A stretch of DNA of 64,000 nucleotides from Jiangella muralis (GCF_001270745.1 NZ_LFXL01000026.1:1-64000), one strand, 5' to 3'. Shown: positions 21,315 through 30,192, counted from the stretch's first letter. Made by a program: numbers and translations. Notes: a model not told the origin generated them from the letters alone.

Positions 21315-23848
21315 CCGTGCGAGACATCGCCCGCAAGACCATCAAGGGCCGCAAGGCCGGGTTCATCGGCGCGTTCCTCGCCGTGCTGCTCGCGTCGGTG
21401 CTGGTCACGTCGCTCGGCGTGCTGGTGGAGTCCGGCCTTCGCGGCGGGCTGCCGCCGCAGCGCTACGCCGGCGCAGACGTCGTGGTCAGCGGCGTGCAGG
21501 CGCTCCCGGTCGCCGAGGACGCCGACATCGCGCTGCCCGAGCGGGTCCGGCTGCCGGCCGACGTGGTCGCCGCCGTCGCCGATGTGCCCGGGGTGGCCGA
21601 GGCGGCCGGCGACGTCAACGTCCCGGTGAGCGTGGTGGCCGGCGGCGCCGTGGCCGAGCTGTCCCGGCCGGTCGTCGGGCACGGCTGGTCGGCGGCGGCG
21701 CTCACGCCGTTCACGGCCGCCGACGGCGACGGTCCGGAACGCGACGACGAGGTGGCGCTGGAGGCCGGCCTCGCGTCGTCCCTGGGCGTCGCGGCCGGCG
21801 ACCGCGTCGAGCTGGCCGTCGGCGGGGTCGCGTCCACCTACACGGTGAGCGGCGTGGTGTCCCGGCCCGGCGAGGCCGGCGCCGACGCTCGGGAGTCGGC
21901 GGTGTTCCTCACCGACGACCGGGCCGGCGAGCTGGCCGGGGCGGCGGGGCGGTGGGACGCCGTCGTCGTGGTCGCCGACGACGGGGTGGCCGCGGGCGAG
22001 CTGGCCGGTCGCATCGCCGACGCCGTGCCCGGCGTGCGCACCCACACCGGCGACGCCCGCGGCCACGTGGAGTTCCTCGACATCGGCCAGGCCCGCGGCG
22101 AACTGACGGTCATGGCGATGTCGCTGGCCGGCACCACGGTACTCATCGCGATGTTCGTCGTGGCGGGCACGTTGGCGCTGTCGATCCAGCAGCGACGGCG
22201 CGAGTTCGCGCTGCTGCGGGCGGTCGGCGCGACGCGGCGGCAGGTCCGGCGGCTGGTCGGCGCCGAGGTCATGCTGCTGGCCACCTCGGCCGCGGTGCTC
22301 GGCGCGCTGCCCGGATACCTGGTGGCGGTCGGGCTCGGGCGGGCGTTCGCCGGCACCGGGCTGTTGCCGGCCGACTTCCGGCTGGCGATGAGCCCGCTGC
22401 CGGGGCTCGGCGCGATCGTGCTGTGCCTGGTCACGGCGCGGCTGGCGGGGTGGGTGGCGGCCAGGCGACCGGCGCGGTTGAACCCCGTCGAGGCGTTAGG
22501 CGAGAGTGCGGTCGAGGAGCCGCGCCTCGGGCGGGGGCGGGTGGGCGCGGGGGCACTGCTGGTCCTGCTCGGGCTGGCGGTGTCCGGCGTGCCGATGCTG
22601 GTGCCCGGCATGGTGGGCGTGGCCGCGGCGGCGGGTGGGGCGCTGCTGCTGGCCATCGGCGTGGCGCTGCTCGGGCCGCGGGTGCTGGGCGCGGCGGCCG
22701 GCCTGCTGGCCGCACCGGTGCGGCGGCTGTGGCCGGTGCACGGGTACCTGGCCACGGCGAACATGCGGGCCAACTCGCGCCGGCTGGCGGCGGCCGTCAC
22801 GCCGATCGTGCTGGCGGTCGCGGTCGTCTCCGTCCAGCTGTTCAGCCAGAGCACCTTGGCGGCGGCGGCCGGGCGGCAGACCGTCGACGGCATCGTGGCC
22901 GACCACGTGGTCACCGGGAGCGACGGCGGGGTGGGCGGGGCGGTGACCGACGAGCTGCGCCGCGAGCTGGGCGACGACGCCACGGTGACGCCGGTCGTGC
23001 ACAGCCAGGTCATCGTCCGCTACACCGAGCTGGGCGACCCGGCCCAGGAGTCGTTCGCCGCGCAGGGGCTCGACCCCGCCGGCCTCGACCGCACCCTCGA
23101 CCTCGAGGTCCGCGACGGTGACCTCGGCGACCTGCGCGACGGCACCGTGGCGTTGAGCCGCAACGCCTCGGCCACGTTCGGCGCGTCCGTCGGCGACACC
23201 GTCGAGATCGTGCTCGGCGACGGCACCGTCATCGAGCCGACGGTCGTCGCGGTCTACGGCCGCGGCCTCGGCTTCGGCGACGTCACGCTGCCGCACGACG
23301 AGCTGGCCGCGCACACGACGACCGGCCTGGACAGCTGGGTGCTGATCGGCGGCGGCGACCCCGGCACCGTCGCGCGGGTGGCGGCGGAGCACCCCGGCCT
23401 GGCCGCCGGCACCGGGTCCGACCTCTCCGCGGCCGGCTCGTCCGATCGGTCCGCCGAGTCGTCGTCCAGCCTGGTGGCGATCCTCGCGCTGCTCGCCTAT
23501 CTGGCGGTGTCCGTGGTGAACACGCTGGTCATGGCCACGGCCGAGCGCACCCGCGAGTTCGCTCTGCTCCGGCTGGCCGGCGCGGCCCGGCGGCACGTGC
23601 TGGCCATGATGCGGGTCGAGGCCGCGGTCATCGTCGCGGTGTCGGTGCTGGTCGGCCTCCTGGTGGCGCTGCCCCCGCTGGTCGGCATCAGCATCGGGCT
23701 CACGGAGTCGCCGCTGCCGTCGATCTCGCCGGCCGGCTTCGGCGGCATCGTCCTGACGACGGCCCTGCTCGGGTTCCTCGCCGTCGGTGTCCCGGCCCGC
23801 GCTGCGCTGCGCCTTCGCCCGGTCGACGCCATCGGCCTGCGGGAGTGA
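21308..23848 (+). CDS. FtsX/MacB-like ABC permease (two FtsX domains)
   Basis: This 846-residue permease has an N-terminal membrane anchor (about 15-40) and a large external MacB-type domain (40-250). An FtsX core follows (about 262-395, with IQQRRREFALLRAVGATRRQVRRLV), then mid-protein membrane segments, a second external domain (about 510-700) and a C-terminal FtsX core (about 720-840, TERTREFALLRLAGAARRHVLAMM). It probably exports or extracts lipophilic or peptide compounds. The GTG at 21308 overlaps the ATPase stop by seven bases. Its last 44 bases lie inside the 294-base tandem duplication, but the reading frame is intact. Confidence 0.93.
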   Translation: MVTVRDIARKTIKGRKAGFIGAFLAVLLASVLVTSLGVLVESGLRGGLPPQRYAGADVVVSGVQALPVAEDADIALPERVRLPADVVAAVADVPGVAEAAGDVNVPVSVVAGGAVAELSRPVVGHGWSAAALTPFTAADGDGPERDDEVALEAGLASSLGVAAGDRVELAVGGVASTYTVSGVVSRPGEAGADARESAVFLTDDRAGELAGAAGRWDAVVVVADDGVAAGELAGRIADAVPGVRTHTGDARGHVEFLDIGQARGELTVMAMSLAGTTVLIAMFVVAGTLALSIQQRRREFALLRAVGATRRQVRRLVGAEVMLLATSAAVLGALPGYLVAVGLGRAFAGTGLLPADFRLAMSPLPGLGAIVLCLVTARLAGWVAARRPARLNPVEALGESAVEEPRLGRGRVGAGALLVLLGLAVSGVPMLVPGMVGVAAAAGGALLLAIGVALLGPRVLGAAAGLLAAPVRRLWPVHGYLATANMRANSRRLAAAVTPIVLAVAVVSVQLFSQSTLAAAAGRQTVDGIVADHVVTGSDGGVGGAVTDELRRELGDDATVTPVVHSQVIVRYTELGDPAQESFAAQGLDPAGLDRTLDLEVRDGDLGDLRDGTVALSRNASATFGASVGDTVEIVLGDGTVIEPTVVAVYGRGLGFGDVTLPHDELAAHTTTGLDSWVLIGGGDPGTVARVAAEHPGLAAGTGSDLSAAGSSDRSAESSSSLVAILALLAYLAVSVVNTLVMATAERTREFALLRLAGAARRHVLAMMRVEAAVIVAVSVLVGLLVALPPLVGISIGLTESPLPSISPAGFGGIVLTTALLGFLAVGVPARAALRLRPVDAIGLRE

Positions 23849-24098
23849 CGGCTGGTGGCCGGGTCATGGGGGCCGGGTGGTGGTGTAGGCGTGGGTGACC
23901 TGAGCGCCAACAGTTGGCACTCTGGTCACCCCACGCCGTCACAACCACTGGCCCCACGCCGCCGCATCCGGCCCTGCACGACCACGACCGCGCGCCGGAC
24001 GGGGAGGGACAGGCCGCGGGGCAGGTGGGGCCGGGGTTCCGTCCCGCTCAGTCGCGGCGGTAGGCCACGTCGATGGCGTGGCGGGTGAAGCCTTCGCC
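23805..24098 (+). repeat. 294-base tandem duplication, copy 1
   Basis: Bases 23805-24097 are repeated without a mismatch at 24099-24391 (period 294; base 24098 is the junction base). Copy 1 contains the true 3' end of the permease gene, the intergenic hairpin, and a second, non-functional copy of the last 50 bases of mshD (24048-24097, minus strand). Confidence 0.95.
23889..23936. terminator. 48-base near-perfect hairpin, copy 1
   Basis: Outer arms GCGTGGGTGACC and GGTCACCCCACGC pair with one bulged base. Inner arms GAG/CTC and GCCAAC/GTTGGC close on a single-base loop. It stands between convergent genes and could act as a bidirectional terminator. Its length and the lack of a real loop would also allow cruciform extrusion or protein binding. 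Confidence 0.6.
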
Positions 24099-24391
24099 CG
24101 CTGCGCCTTCGCCCGGTCGACGCCATCGGCCTGCGGGAGTGACGGCTGGTGGCCGGGTCATGGGGGCCGGGTGGTGGTGTAGGCGTGGGTGACCTGAGCG
24201 CCAACAGTTGGCACTCTGGTCACCCCACGCCGTCACAACCACTGGCCCCACGCCGCCGCATCCGGCCCTGCACGACCACGACCGCGCGCCGGACGGGGAG
24301 GGACAGGCCGCGGGGCAGGTGGGGCCGGGGTTCCGTCCCGCTCAGTCGCGGCGGTAGGCCACGTCGATGGCGTGGCGGGTGAAGCCTTCGC
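24099..24391 (+). repeat. 294-base tandem duplication, copy 2
   Basis: This copy begins with a relic of the permease 3' end (24099-24142, including its TGA), then repeats the intergenic hairpin, and ends inside the true mshD coding region (24342-24391). Sequence identity over 293 bases implies a very recent event or an assembly duplication. Confidence 0.95.
24183..24230. terminator. 48-base near-perfect hairpin, copy 2
   Basis: This is the exact copy of the 23889 hairpin carried by the tandem duplication, closer to the mshD stop. The pair of identical long palindromes 294 bases apart is itself a recombination hazard. Confidence 0.6.
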
Positions 24392-25256
24392 GCTCGTACA
24401 GGCGCACGGCGGCGGTGTTGTCGCCCTCGACGTACAGGGTCACGGTGCGCACTCCGGCGACGTCGGCCAGATGGCGCAGGCCGGCGATGGTCAGCGCGCC
24501 GCCCAGCCCTCGGCCGTGCGCCGACGGCGCGACGCCGAGGACGTAGACCTCGCCGATCGGTTCGTCCACGCCGTCTCGGCCCGGGTTCGGGTCGTGCGGG
24601 TGCACCTTCGTCCAGTGGAAGCCGAGCACCCGGTCGTCGGTGTCGACGGCGAGGAGGAAACCGGCCGGGTCGAAGTCGGGCGACGCCTCGGCCGCCGCGA
24701 TGTCGTCGAGGGTCTGGCCGCCCTGCTCCGGGTGCCAGTCGAACGCGGCGTTGTTGACGTCCAGCCACGCGGACTCGTCCTGGCCCACGACGAACGGGCG
24801 CAGCCGCACGCCGTCGGGCAGCACCGGCTCCGGCAGCTCGCCGGGCGCGATGCGGCGGCGCAACTGCAGCAGCTCGCGGGCCCGCACCAGCCCGTGCCGC
24901 CGGGCCAGCGCCGCGGCCGCCGGATGATCACCGTGCGACCACAACCACAGCTCACCGGGAACGGCGCCGAGCAGGTCGGCCAGCAGTGCGCCGCCCAGCC
25001 CCAGCCCTCGCCGCGCCGGGTCGACCACCAGCTCCGCGGCCAGCCGGTCGCCCTGCCGCGCCGCATACGCGGCGCCGGCCAGCTCGCCCGAGCCCGGCCC
25101 GTCCCCAACCGGCGATGTCAACGCCGCCATCGTCGCGCCGGAGCGGGCGGCCGGGAAGAGGTCGTCGGAGAAGGGGGCCACGCCGTCGGCCGCGCGGGCG
25201 CGTTCGGCCAGCGCCGTGACCTCGGCCAGCTCTGCCGCCGTGAACGTCGTCGCCAC
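24342..25256 (-). CDS. mshD: Mycothiol synthase
   Basis: This 304-residue protein is made of two GNAT domains. It acetylates Cys-GlcN-inositol to complete mycothiol, the actinobacterial thiol. The active C-terminal GNAT carries LGVAPSAHGRGLGGALTIAGL and YVEGDNTAAVRLYEREGF; the N-terminal one shows VDPARRGLGLGGALLADLL. The MshD hallmark NAAFDWHPEQGG is visible. Start GTG 25256 follows TAGGGT by seven bases, so it has its own leaderless promoter. glnR ends 17 bases upstream on the same strand. The last 50 bases are part of the tandem duplication. Confidence 0.95.
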   Translation of the reverse strand: MATTFTAAELAEVTALAERARAADGVAPFSDDLFPAARSGATMAALTSPVGDGPGSGELAGAAYAARQGDRLAAELVVDPARRGLGLGGALLADLLGAVPGELWLWSHGDHPAAAALARRHGLVRARELLQLRRRIAPGELPEPVLPDGVRLRPFVVGQDESAWLDVNNAAFDWHPEQGGQTLDDIAAAEASPDFDPAGFLLAVDTDDRVLGFHWTKVHPHDPNPGRDGVDEPIGEVYVLGVAPSAHGRGLGGALTIAGLRHLADVAGVRTVTLYVEGDNTAAVRLYEREGFTRHAIDVAYRRD

Positions 25257-25273
25257 GGCAGCGACCCTACCCG

Positions 25274-26038
25274 TCAGTCGGACAGCGTGATGCTCATGCT
25301 GCCGCGGTCGGCGGCGACGTCGTTGTCGGGAAGCGGGACGCCGGCCGACGGGCGACCGGAGCGGCCCTGCTGGGGCGGGACGAACCGGTAGCCGACGTTG
25401 CGGACGGTGCCGATCAGCGACTCGTAGTCGGCGCCGAGCTTCGCCCGCAGCCGCCGCACGTGGACGTCGACCGTGCGGGTGCCGCCGAAGTAGTCGTAGC
25501 CCCACACCTCCTGGAGGAGCTGGGCGCGGGTGAACACCCGGCCCGGATGCTGGGCGAGGAACTTGAGCAGCTCGAACTCCTTGTAGGTGAGGTCGAGCGT
25601 GCGGCGCGCCACCTTCGCGGTGTAGGTGGCTTCGTCGATGACGAGATCGCCGGAGCGGATCTCGTCCGGCGCGTCGTCGCCGGCGGCGGCCAGCCGGCCC
25701 AAGGCGAGCCGCAGCCGCGCTTCGACCTCGGCCGGGCCGGCGGAATCGAGCAGGACGTCGTCGATGCCCCACTCGGCGGTGACGGCGGCCAGCCCGCCCT
25801 CGGTGACGATGGCCATCAGCGGGACGTCGACCCCGGTGGTGCGGATGAGGCGGGTGAGGCCGCGCGCCTGGGAGAGGTCGCGGCGGGCGTCGACGGCGAC
25901 GACGTCACCCGTTGGCGCGTCGACCAGCGCGGACGCCTCCGCTGGCAGTACCCGGACGTCGTGCAGGAGGAAGCCGAGGGCGGGCAGCACCTCGGCCGAC
26001 GACTGCAGGGAGTTGGTCAGCAGGACGATGGTTGCCAT
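25274..26038 (-). CDS. glnR: OmpR-family nitrogen regulator GlnR
   Basis: This 254-residue orphan-type response regulator matches GlnR of Streptomyces closely in my recollection. The N-terminus runs [22 protein letters not shown] and a distinctive block reads [37 protein letters not shown]. The receiver lacks a full acidic pocket, as in GlnR, and the C-terminal winged helix (about 145-240) has [26 protein letters not shown] and [13 protein letters not shown]. GlnR controls ammonium-assimilation genes and interacts with PhoP control in streptomycetes. ATG 26038 has GGAGG seven bases upstream. Confidence 0.92.
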   Translation of the reverse strand: MATIVLLTNSLQSSAEVLPALGFLLHDVRVLPAEASALVDAPTGDVVAVDARRDLSQARGLTRLIRTTGVDVPLMAIVTEGGLAAVTAEWGIDDVLLDSAGPAEVEARLRLALGRLAAAGDDAPDEIRSGDLVIDEATYTAKVARRTLDLTYKEFELLKFLAQHPGRVFTRAQLLQEVWGYDYFGGTRTVDVHVRRLRAKLGADYESLIGTVRNVGYRFVPPQQGRSGRPSAGVPLPDNDVAADRGSMSITLSD

Positions 26039-26075
26039 GTCGCGACCTCCAGTCGGCCGGGGCCGGTGAACGCAG

Positions 26076-26109
26076 AAGGGACCTGCCGGCGTCGTCGCCC
26101 AGGTCCCTT
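26076..26109. promoter_or_regulatory. Inverted repeat between glnR and the hydrolase gene
   Basis: AAGGGACCTG (26076-26085) and CAGGTCCCTT (26100-26109) form a perfect 10-bp stem with a 14-base loop in the 91-base divergent intergenic region. It would lie in the glnR leader or across both promoters. It could be a regulator site or an RNA hairpin; I cannot tell which. Confidence 0.5.
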
Positions 26110-26129
26110 GGTGAGAGAGAATAGCTGAT

Positions 26130-26960
26130 ATGCCGGACCTCGACACTCCCGGGGCAGCCGCCGAACCCCGGCCGGACGCTCGCCCGCAACGCTCTGGACA
26201 TTCGCAGCGCCTGCAGGCCGCCGACGGCACGCTGCTGCACGCCCGCTACTTTCCCCGCCGCGACGGCGTCGCCGGCGACCTCGCCGTCGTCGTCGCGCAC
26301 GGCTTCACTCAGAGCTCGCGCAGCCCGCAGATGAAACGCATCTCCGGCTGGCTCAGCGAGCACTCCGCGGTCGTCCTGCTCGACCTGCGCGGGCACGGCC
26401 GGTCGCGCGGGCACTCGACCCTGGGCTGGCGCGAGGTGCTCGACATGGACGCCGCCGTGAGTTGGGCGCGCGCCCTCGGTTACCGGCGGGTGGCGACGCT
26501 CGGGTTCTCGCTCGGCTCGGCGGTCGCGGTGCGCCATGGCGCGCTGCACCGCGGCGTCGGCGCCGTCGCCGCCGTCAGCGTCCCCGGCGAGTGGCACTAC
26601 CGCGGCACCGCCGCCATGCGGACGCTGCTGCGGCTCATCCTCACCAAGCCGGGCCGCGTGCTGCTGCGGCTACTGCGCCGCACCCGGGTCTCGCCGGCCG
26701 GCTGGTCCACGCCCGACCCGATCGACGCGCGCGCGGCGGCCGCCGAGCTGGACGTCCCGCTGCTGGTGGTGCACGGCGACGAGGACGGCTACTTCCCGGT
26801 GCACCACGCGTGGCAGGTGCACGCCGCCGCGCCGTCCGGCTCGCTCTGGCTGGAGCGCGGCTTCGGCCACGCCGAGGCCGGCGCCACCGAGTCGCTGGTG
26901 ACGCGCATCGGCGCCTGGCTCGACGAGCACACGGTCGCGGTCGAACCGGTGCGGGCATGA
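26130..26960 (+). CDS. Alpha/beta hydrolase
   Basis: This 276-residue cytoplasmic hydrolase has a complete catalytic set: oxyanion HGF (near residue 54), nucleophile elbow GFSLGS (near 127-132), acid in GDEDGYF (near 213) and GFGHAEAG carrying the His (near 246). It looks like a lysophospholipase- or esterase-type enzyme with an N-terminal 30-residue extension. ATG 26130 follows GAGAAT by seven bases, compatible with a leaderless start. It is divergent from glnR and seven bases upstream of the MoaD-like gene, so the two probably form a transcript. The substrate is unknown. Confidence 0.88.
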   Translation: MPDLDTPGAAAEPRPDARPQRSGHSQRLQAADGTLLHARYFPRRDGVAGDLAVVVAHGFTQSSRSPQMKRISGWLSEHSAVVLLDLRGHGRSRGHSTLGWREVLDMDAAVSWARALGYRRVATLGFSLGSAVAVRHGALHRGVGAVAAVSVPGEWHYRGTAAMRTLLRLILTKPGRVLLRLLRRTRVSPAGWSTPDPIDARAAAAELDVPLLVVHGDEDGYFPVHHAWQVHAAAPSGSLWLERGFGHAEAGATESLVTRIGAWLDEHTVAVEPVRA

Positions 26961-26967
26961 TGTCCTG

Positions 26968-27246
26968 ATGGCGAAGGTGACGCTGAGGTACTGGGCTGCT
27001 CTTCGCGCGGCGGCGGGCATCCCCGAGGAGGTCGTCGACGCCGGGACGCTCGCCGAGGCGCTGGCCGCGGCCCGCTCGGCGCACGGCGGGTCCGCGCGCT
27101 TCGCCGCCGTTCTCGACATCTGCGCCGTCGTCGTCGACGGCACCCCGGCCGGCACCCGCGATCCGGCCGCCATCGTCCTGCGCGACGGCGCCGCGGTCGA
27201 GCTGCTCCCGCCGTTCGCGGGCGGGAGCAGCCCGACCGGACCCTAG
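26968..27246 (+). CDS. MoaD/ThiS-family sulfur-carrier-like protein
   Basis: This 92-residue beta-grasp protein starts VTLRYWAALRAAAGIPEEVVDAGTLAEAL and ends with the family pattern ELLPPFAGG. Classical MoaD/ThiS proteins end at Gly-Gly, which is adenylated and thiocarboxylated. Here six more residues (SSPTGP) follow, so the protein would need trimming or plays another role. The stop codon TAG shares the palindrome CTAG with the stop of the convergent lipoprotein gene, giving a three-base antisense overlap. Confidence 0.85.
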   Translation: MAKVTLRYWAALRAAAGIPEEVVDAGTLAEALAAARSAHGGSARFAAVLDICAVVVDGTPAGTRDPAAIVLRDGAAVELLPPFAGGSSPTGP

Positions 27247-28640
27247 GACGTGGTGCGGCGGCCGCCGATCAGGTAGCTCGGCTCGCCGATGTCGCCCTCC
27301 AGGATCGCCGCGCCGAAGTCGCCGTCGACGACGTCGAAGGGCTGCCGCGGCGCCTCGATCGCCGTCGCCTCGCCGCTGGCGAGGTCGATGGTGAGGCTGC
27401 CGTTCTCGGTGGAGCCGAAGAACGTCCGGTCATCGATCGCCGAGCCGTGGACGGCGAAGTCGGTCGGCACCCGCGTGGCGGTCCCGGCCTCGACGTCGAT
27501 GATCAGCGCCAGCGTCGACCACGAGGCGAACAGATGCTTGCCGTCGGGCGAGAGCAGCGCCGTCGTGTCGGCCATGATGTCGGTGGCGGTCACGCTCGGC
27601 TCGGCGCCCTCGAGGTCCGCCGCGGTGGGTGTGGCGGCGGTGTTCGTGGCGGCGTCGAGCCAGCTCAGCTCGAACGCGGTGTAGTTCTCATCGGTCGGGG
27701 TGATGGTGAGCAGGTATTCGCCGACGACGATGACCACCTGGACCGGGCCCTCGCCGAACAGCGTGTCCTCCTGGTTCGGCGTGCCCACGACGTTGTTCCA
27801 CGCCTCGGTGCCGTCGGCGCTACGGGCCAGCCACCCGACGTACGTCTCTCCGTTCGACGGGCCGTCGGGCAGCCACGCCTGGCCGCGGACATAGGAGAGC
27901 AGCAGATCGCCGGAGAAGCCGGTGAAGGACTCGTCCAGGTCGTAGGCGCCGAGGACCATCGGCTCCGGAGCCATGTTCACCGGCGTGAACTCGGTCGCGC
28001 CCGGCTTCAGGATGAAGTCGCCGGCCAGCACGCCCTGATCGGTCCAGTACACCTCGATGTGCGGGTTCTCGCCCTTCGGGACGGTGACGTGCTCGGCCGG
28101 CTCGACGCCCGCGGGGGCGTCGTCGCCGTCGCCCGCCTCGGACGGCCAGGCGAGGTAGCCCCAGCTCTCCGACGCCTCGGTGAGCGCGTCGCCGGAGTCC
28201 TGCTCGGTGACGAGGACGGCGATGCCCGGGTCGCCGCCGACGTCGACGGCATGCAGCCCGGCCACCTCGCCGGGCAGGACGGCCGACATCCACCGCTGCG
28301 CGCCGGTCTCGGCGTCGAGGGCCACCACCTGTCCGGGCGCGTCCGGGTCCGCCGGGTCGGGGTACAGCGCGAAGACGGTGTCGTCGACCAGCACCGGACG
28401 CTCCAGGCCGGGCTGGGACCAGCAGTCGGCCGGGTCCAAGCCCTCGGGAATGTCGGGGAGGAACTCGGGCGGGCAGGCGAACTCCGCCTGCTCGGGGGTG
28501 GACGCCTGGTCCGACGGCTGCTCCGACGGCGCGTCGGTGCCGGTCTCGGTGGCGGACGGCTCGGAGTCGTCGCCGCAGGCGGTCAAGGCGAACGTGGCGA
28601 CGGCGACGATCGCCGCCAGCCGTACGCGGGTATCCGACAT
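27243..28640 (-). CDS. Lipoprotein with beta-propeller-like (PQQ-type) domain
   Basis: This 465-residue surface lipoprotein has a signal ending FALTAC (Cys near residue 20). An acidic Ser/Thr/Glu linker (about 22-50) follows, then repeated beta-strand blades resembling the PQQ/WD-like propeller (VVALDAETGAQRWMSAVLPGEVAGLHAVD, later LLSPDGKHLFASWSTLALIIDVEAGTATR). No catalytic motif can be named. It may be a sensor or scaffold. ATG 28640 was chosen to give the standard lipoprotein signal; an upstream ATG would add 18 residues. Confidence 0.85.
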   Translation of the reverse strand: MSDTRVRLAAIVAVATFALTACGDDSEPSATETGTDAPSEQPSDQASTPEQAEFACPPEFLPDIPEGLDPADCWSQPGLERPVLVDDTVFALYPDPADPDAPGQVVALDAETGAQRWMSAVLPGEVAGLHAVDVGGDPGIAVLVTEQDSGDALTEASESWGYLAWPSEAGDGDDAPAGVEPAEHVTVPKGENPHIEVYWTDQGVLAGDFILKPGATEFTPVNMAPEPMVLGAYDLDESFTGFSGDLLLSYVRGQAWLPDGPSNGETYVGWLARSADGTEAWNNVVGTPNQEDTLFGEGPVQVVIVVGEYLLTITPTDENYTAFELSWLDAATNTAATPTAADLEGAEPSVTATDIMADTTALLSPDGKHLFASWSTLALIIDVEAGTATRVPTDFAVHGSAIDDRTFFGSTENGSLTIDLASGEATAIEAPRQPFDVVDGDFGAAILEGDIGEPSYLIGGRRTTS

Positions 28641-28826
28641 GTTCAGGGGGTCCTCTCTCAGAACTGGCAGGTCGTACGTGAAACGACGTGCCACATACCG
28701 TAGAGGACCGGGTCACGTCCAGTAGGCGAGACCGAGATCACGCCGTGCCTCGAGGGCAGCCGGACTGTTGCGGAGTTGTTGTCATTTCGGCGCGGGTGGG
28801 CGGTCCGCGTCTGCAAGCATTCAAAG

Positions 28827-29666
28827 GTGCCCTCCGTTCATGCCTCGCTGGCCGTCGCCGCCCTCGCCGGCGTACTGGCCCTCGCGTCGGCGTCCGGGGG
28901 CGCCCTGCTGGCCGGTGGCCTCGCCCTGGTCATCCTGATCTTCACGCTCGGCGGCGTGGCCGCGGCCCGGGTCGGCGTGGCGCGCTGGTCGGCCGGCGTC
29001 GCGCTGGTCGCCGGGCTCGGCGCGCTCGGGTGGACGTGGACCGAGGGCGGCTCCGACCTCACGCCCATGGCGGCGTTCCTGGGCCCGACGCTGGTGGCGT
29101 CGATCGTGGTCCAGCTGCTCCGGCGCGACGGGCGGGCCGGGCTGACCACGTCGCTGGCGGTGTCCGTCACGGCGTGCGTGCTGGCGGTGTTGCCGGTCGC
29201 CTGGCTGGCGCTGCGCGAGTCCGGTGACGGCGAGTACCCGGTCGGGCTGGCACTGCTGGGCGTCGGCGCCGTCGGGCTGGCCGAGTCGCTGCCGATGTCG
29301 CGGGCGGTGCGCCGGCTGGTCGGCGTGCTGCTGGCCGCGGTGGGCGCCGGCGCGCTGGTGCTCACCACCGACTGGGTCGGCGACGCCGTGCCCGCCGTCA
29401 GCGCCGTCGTCGTCGCCACGTTCGCCGGCCTGCTGTCGGCCGTCGCGTTCGCCGCCGTCGACCGCCTGGCCGACGAGTTCACGCCGCAGCCACAGCCGGT
29501 CGCGGTGCAGGTGGGCGCCGCACCGGCGGCCGAGGCAGACGGCGACGGCGCCGAGGTCGCGGCCGTGCCGCGGGGCGCGAGCGCGTTCCTGCCGCTGCGG
29601 GTCAGCCTGCCGTTCGTCGCCGCGGCGCCGGTCGCCTACGTGCTGGGCCGCATCTTCGTCAGCTAG
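28827..29666 (+). CDS. Polytopic membrane protein of unknown function
   Basis: This is a 279-residue hydrophobic protein with about seven or eight membrane segments rich in Ala/Val/Leu/Gly, a short charged loop near residues 210-240, and a final hydrophobic segment at the C-terminus. No family motif is recognised. I chose GTG 28827, at VPSVHASLAVAALAG; an upstream TTG at 28776 would add a basic N-terminus and is less likely. It stands alone, divergent from the lipoprotein gene and followed by a palindromic element. Confidence 0.7.
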   Translation: MPSVHASLAVAALAGVLALASASGGALLAGGLALVILIFTLGGVAAARVGVARWSAGVALVAGLGALGWTWTEGGSDLTPMAAFLGPTLVASIVVQLLRRDGRAGLTTSLAVSVTACVLAVLPVAWLALRESGDGEYPVGLALLGVGAVGLAESLPMSRAVRRLVGVLLAAVGAGALVLTTDWVGDAVPAVSAVVVATFAGLLSAVAFAAVDRLADEFTPQPQPVAVQVGAAPAAEADGDGAEVAAVPRGASAFLPLRVSLPFVAAAPVAYVLGRIFVS

Positions 29667-29679
29667 TTTCCCGACCAGC

Positions 29680-29733
29680 CATGATCATCAACCGGTGGCG
29701 ACACTATGAGGTCGCGGATCGTTGATGATCATG
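29680..29733. repeat. 54-base palindromic element, family A, copy 1
   Basis: Arms CATGATCATCAAC (29680-29692) and GTTGATGATCATG (29721-29733) are perfect complements over 13 bp. The inner part contains GGTGGCGAC against GTCGC. The right arm is identical over 18 bases to the right arm of the copy at 52989, and the left half is nearly identical to the copy at 61139. Confidence 0.85.
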
Positions 29734-29787
29734 ATGGGCGGGGTCCGGGTGGGAATCGTCCGCCGCGGCGGACGCGTTGTCCCCCAT

Positions 29788-30192
29788 GTGACAGGTCTGG
29801 TGGTCGTCGTCGCCGTGCTCGCGGCCGCCACGGCGTTCGGGCTGTGGCGGCGTGCCCGCGACGGCCGGGTGGTGGAGGCGAGGGTGGACGATCAGCTGCT
29901 GGGCCCGGATGAGTTGGGCGCGCCGTTGGGCGAGCGGGCGACGCTGGTGCAGTTCTCGACGGCGTTCTGCCAGCCGTGCCGGGCCGCCCGCGCCACGCTG
30001 GCGCACGTCGCCGCCGACACCGAGGGCGTCGTGCACGTCGAGATCGACGCCGAGCACCATCTCGACCTCGTCCGGCGGCTGAACATCCTGCGTACGCCCA
30101 CCACGCTGGTGCTCGACGGCAGTGGCCGCATCGTCCGCCGGGCGACCGGCGCGCCGCGGCTGGCGGAGGTGAGGGCCGCCCTTCCAGGCTGA
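29788..30192 (+). CDS. Membrane-anchored thioredoxin-like protein
   Basis: This 134-residue protein has one N-terminal transmembrane segment (about 3-20) and a thioredoxin fold with CQPC (QFSTAFCQPCRAARATL, Cys near 58 and 61) and the cis-Pro region ILRTPTTLVLD. It probably reduces disulfides near the membrane or serves the sulfur genes downstream. I prefer GTG 29788, starting at VTGLVVVVAVLAAAT. Longer ORFs would extend into the palindromic element. It precedes the leader peptide of the sulfurtransferase operon by 81 bases. Confidence 0.82.
   Translation: MTGLVVVVAVLAAATAFGLWRRARDGRVVEARVDDQLLGPDELGAPLGERATLVQFSTAFCQPCRAARATLAHVAADTEGVVHVEIDAEHHLDLVRRLNILRTPTTLVLDGSGRIVRRATGAPRLAEVRAALPG

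Noticed and set aside
24048-24251. 67-residue minus-strand gene
   Set aside because: It is the duplicated tail of mshD read through the hairpin; it has no start signal and arises from the tandem duplication.
23855-24382. Two identical 77-residue plus-strand open frames
   Set aside because: They cross the palindrome and the mshD antisense; they are identical only because of the duplication.
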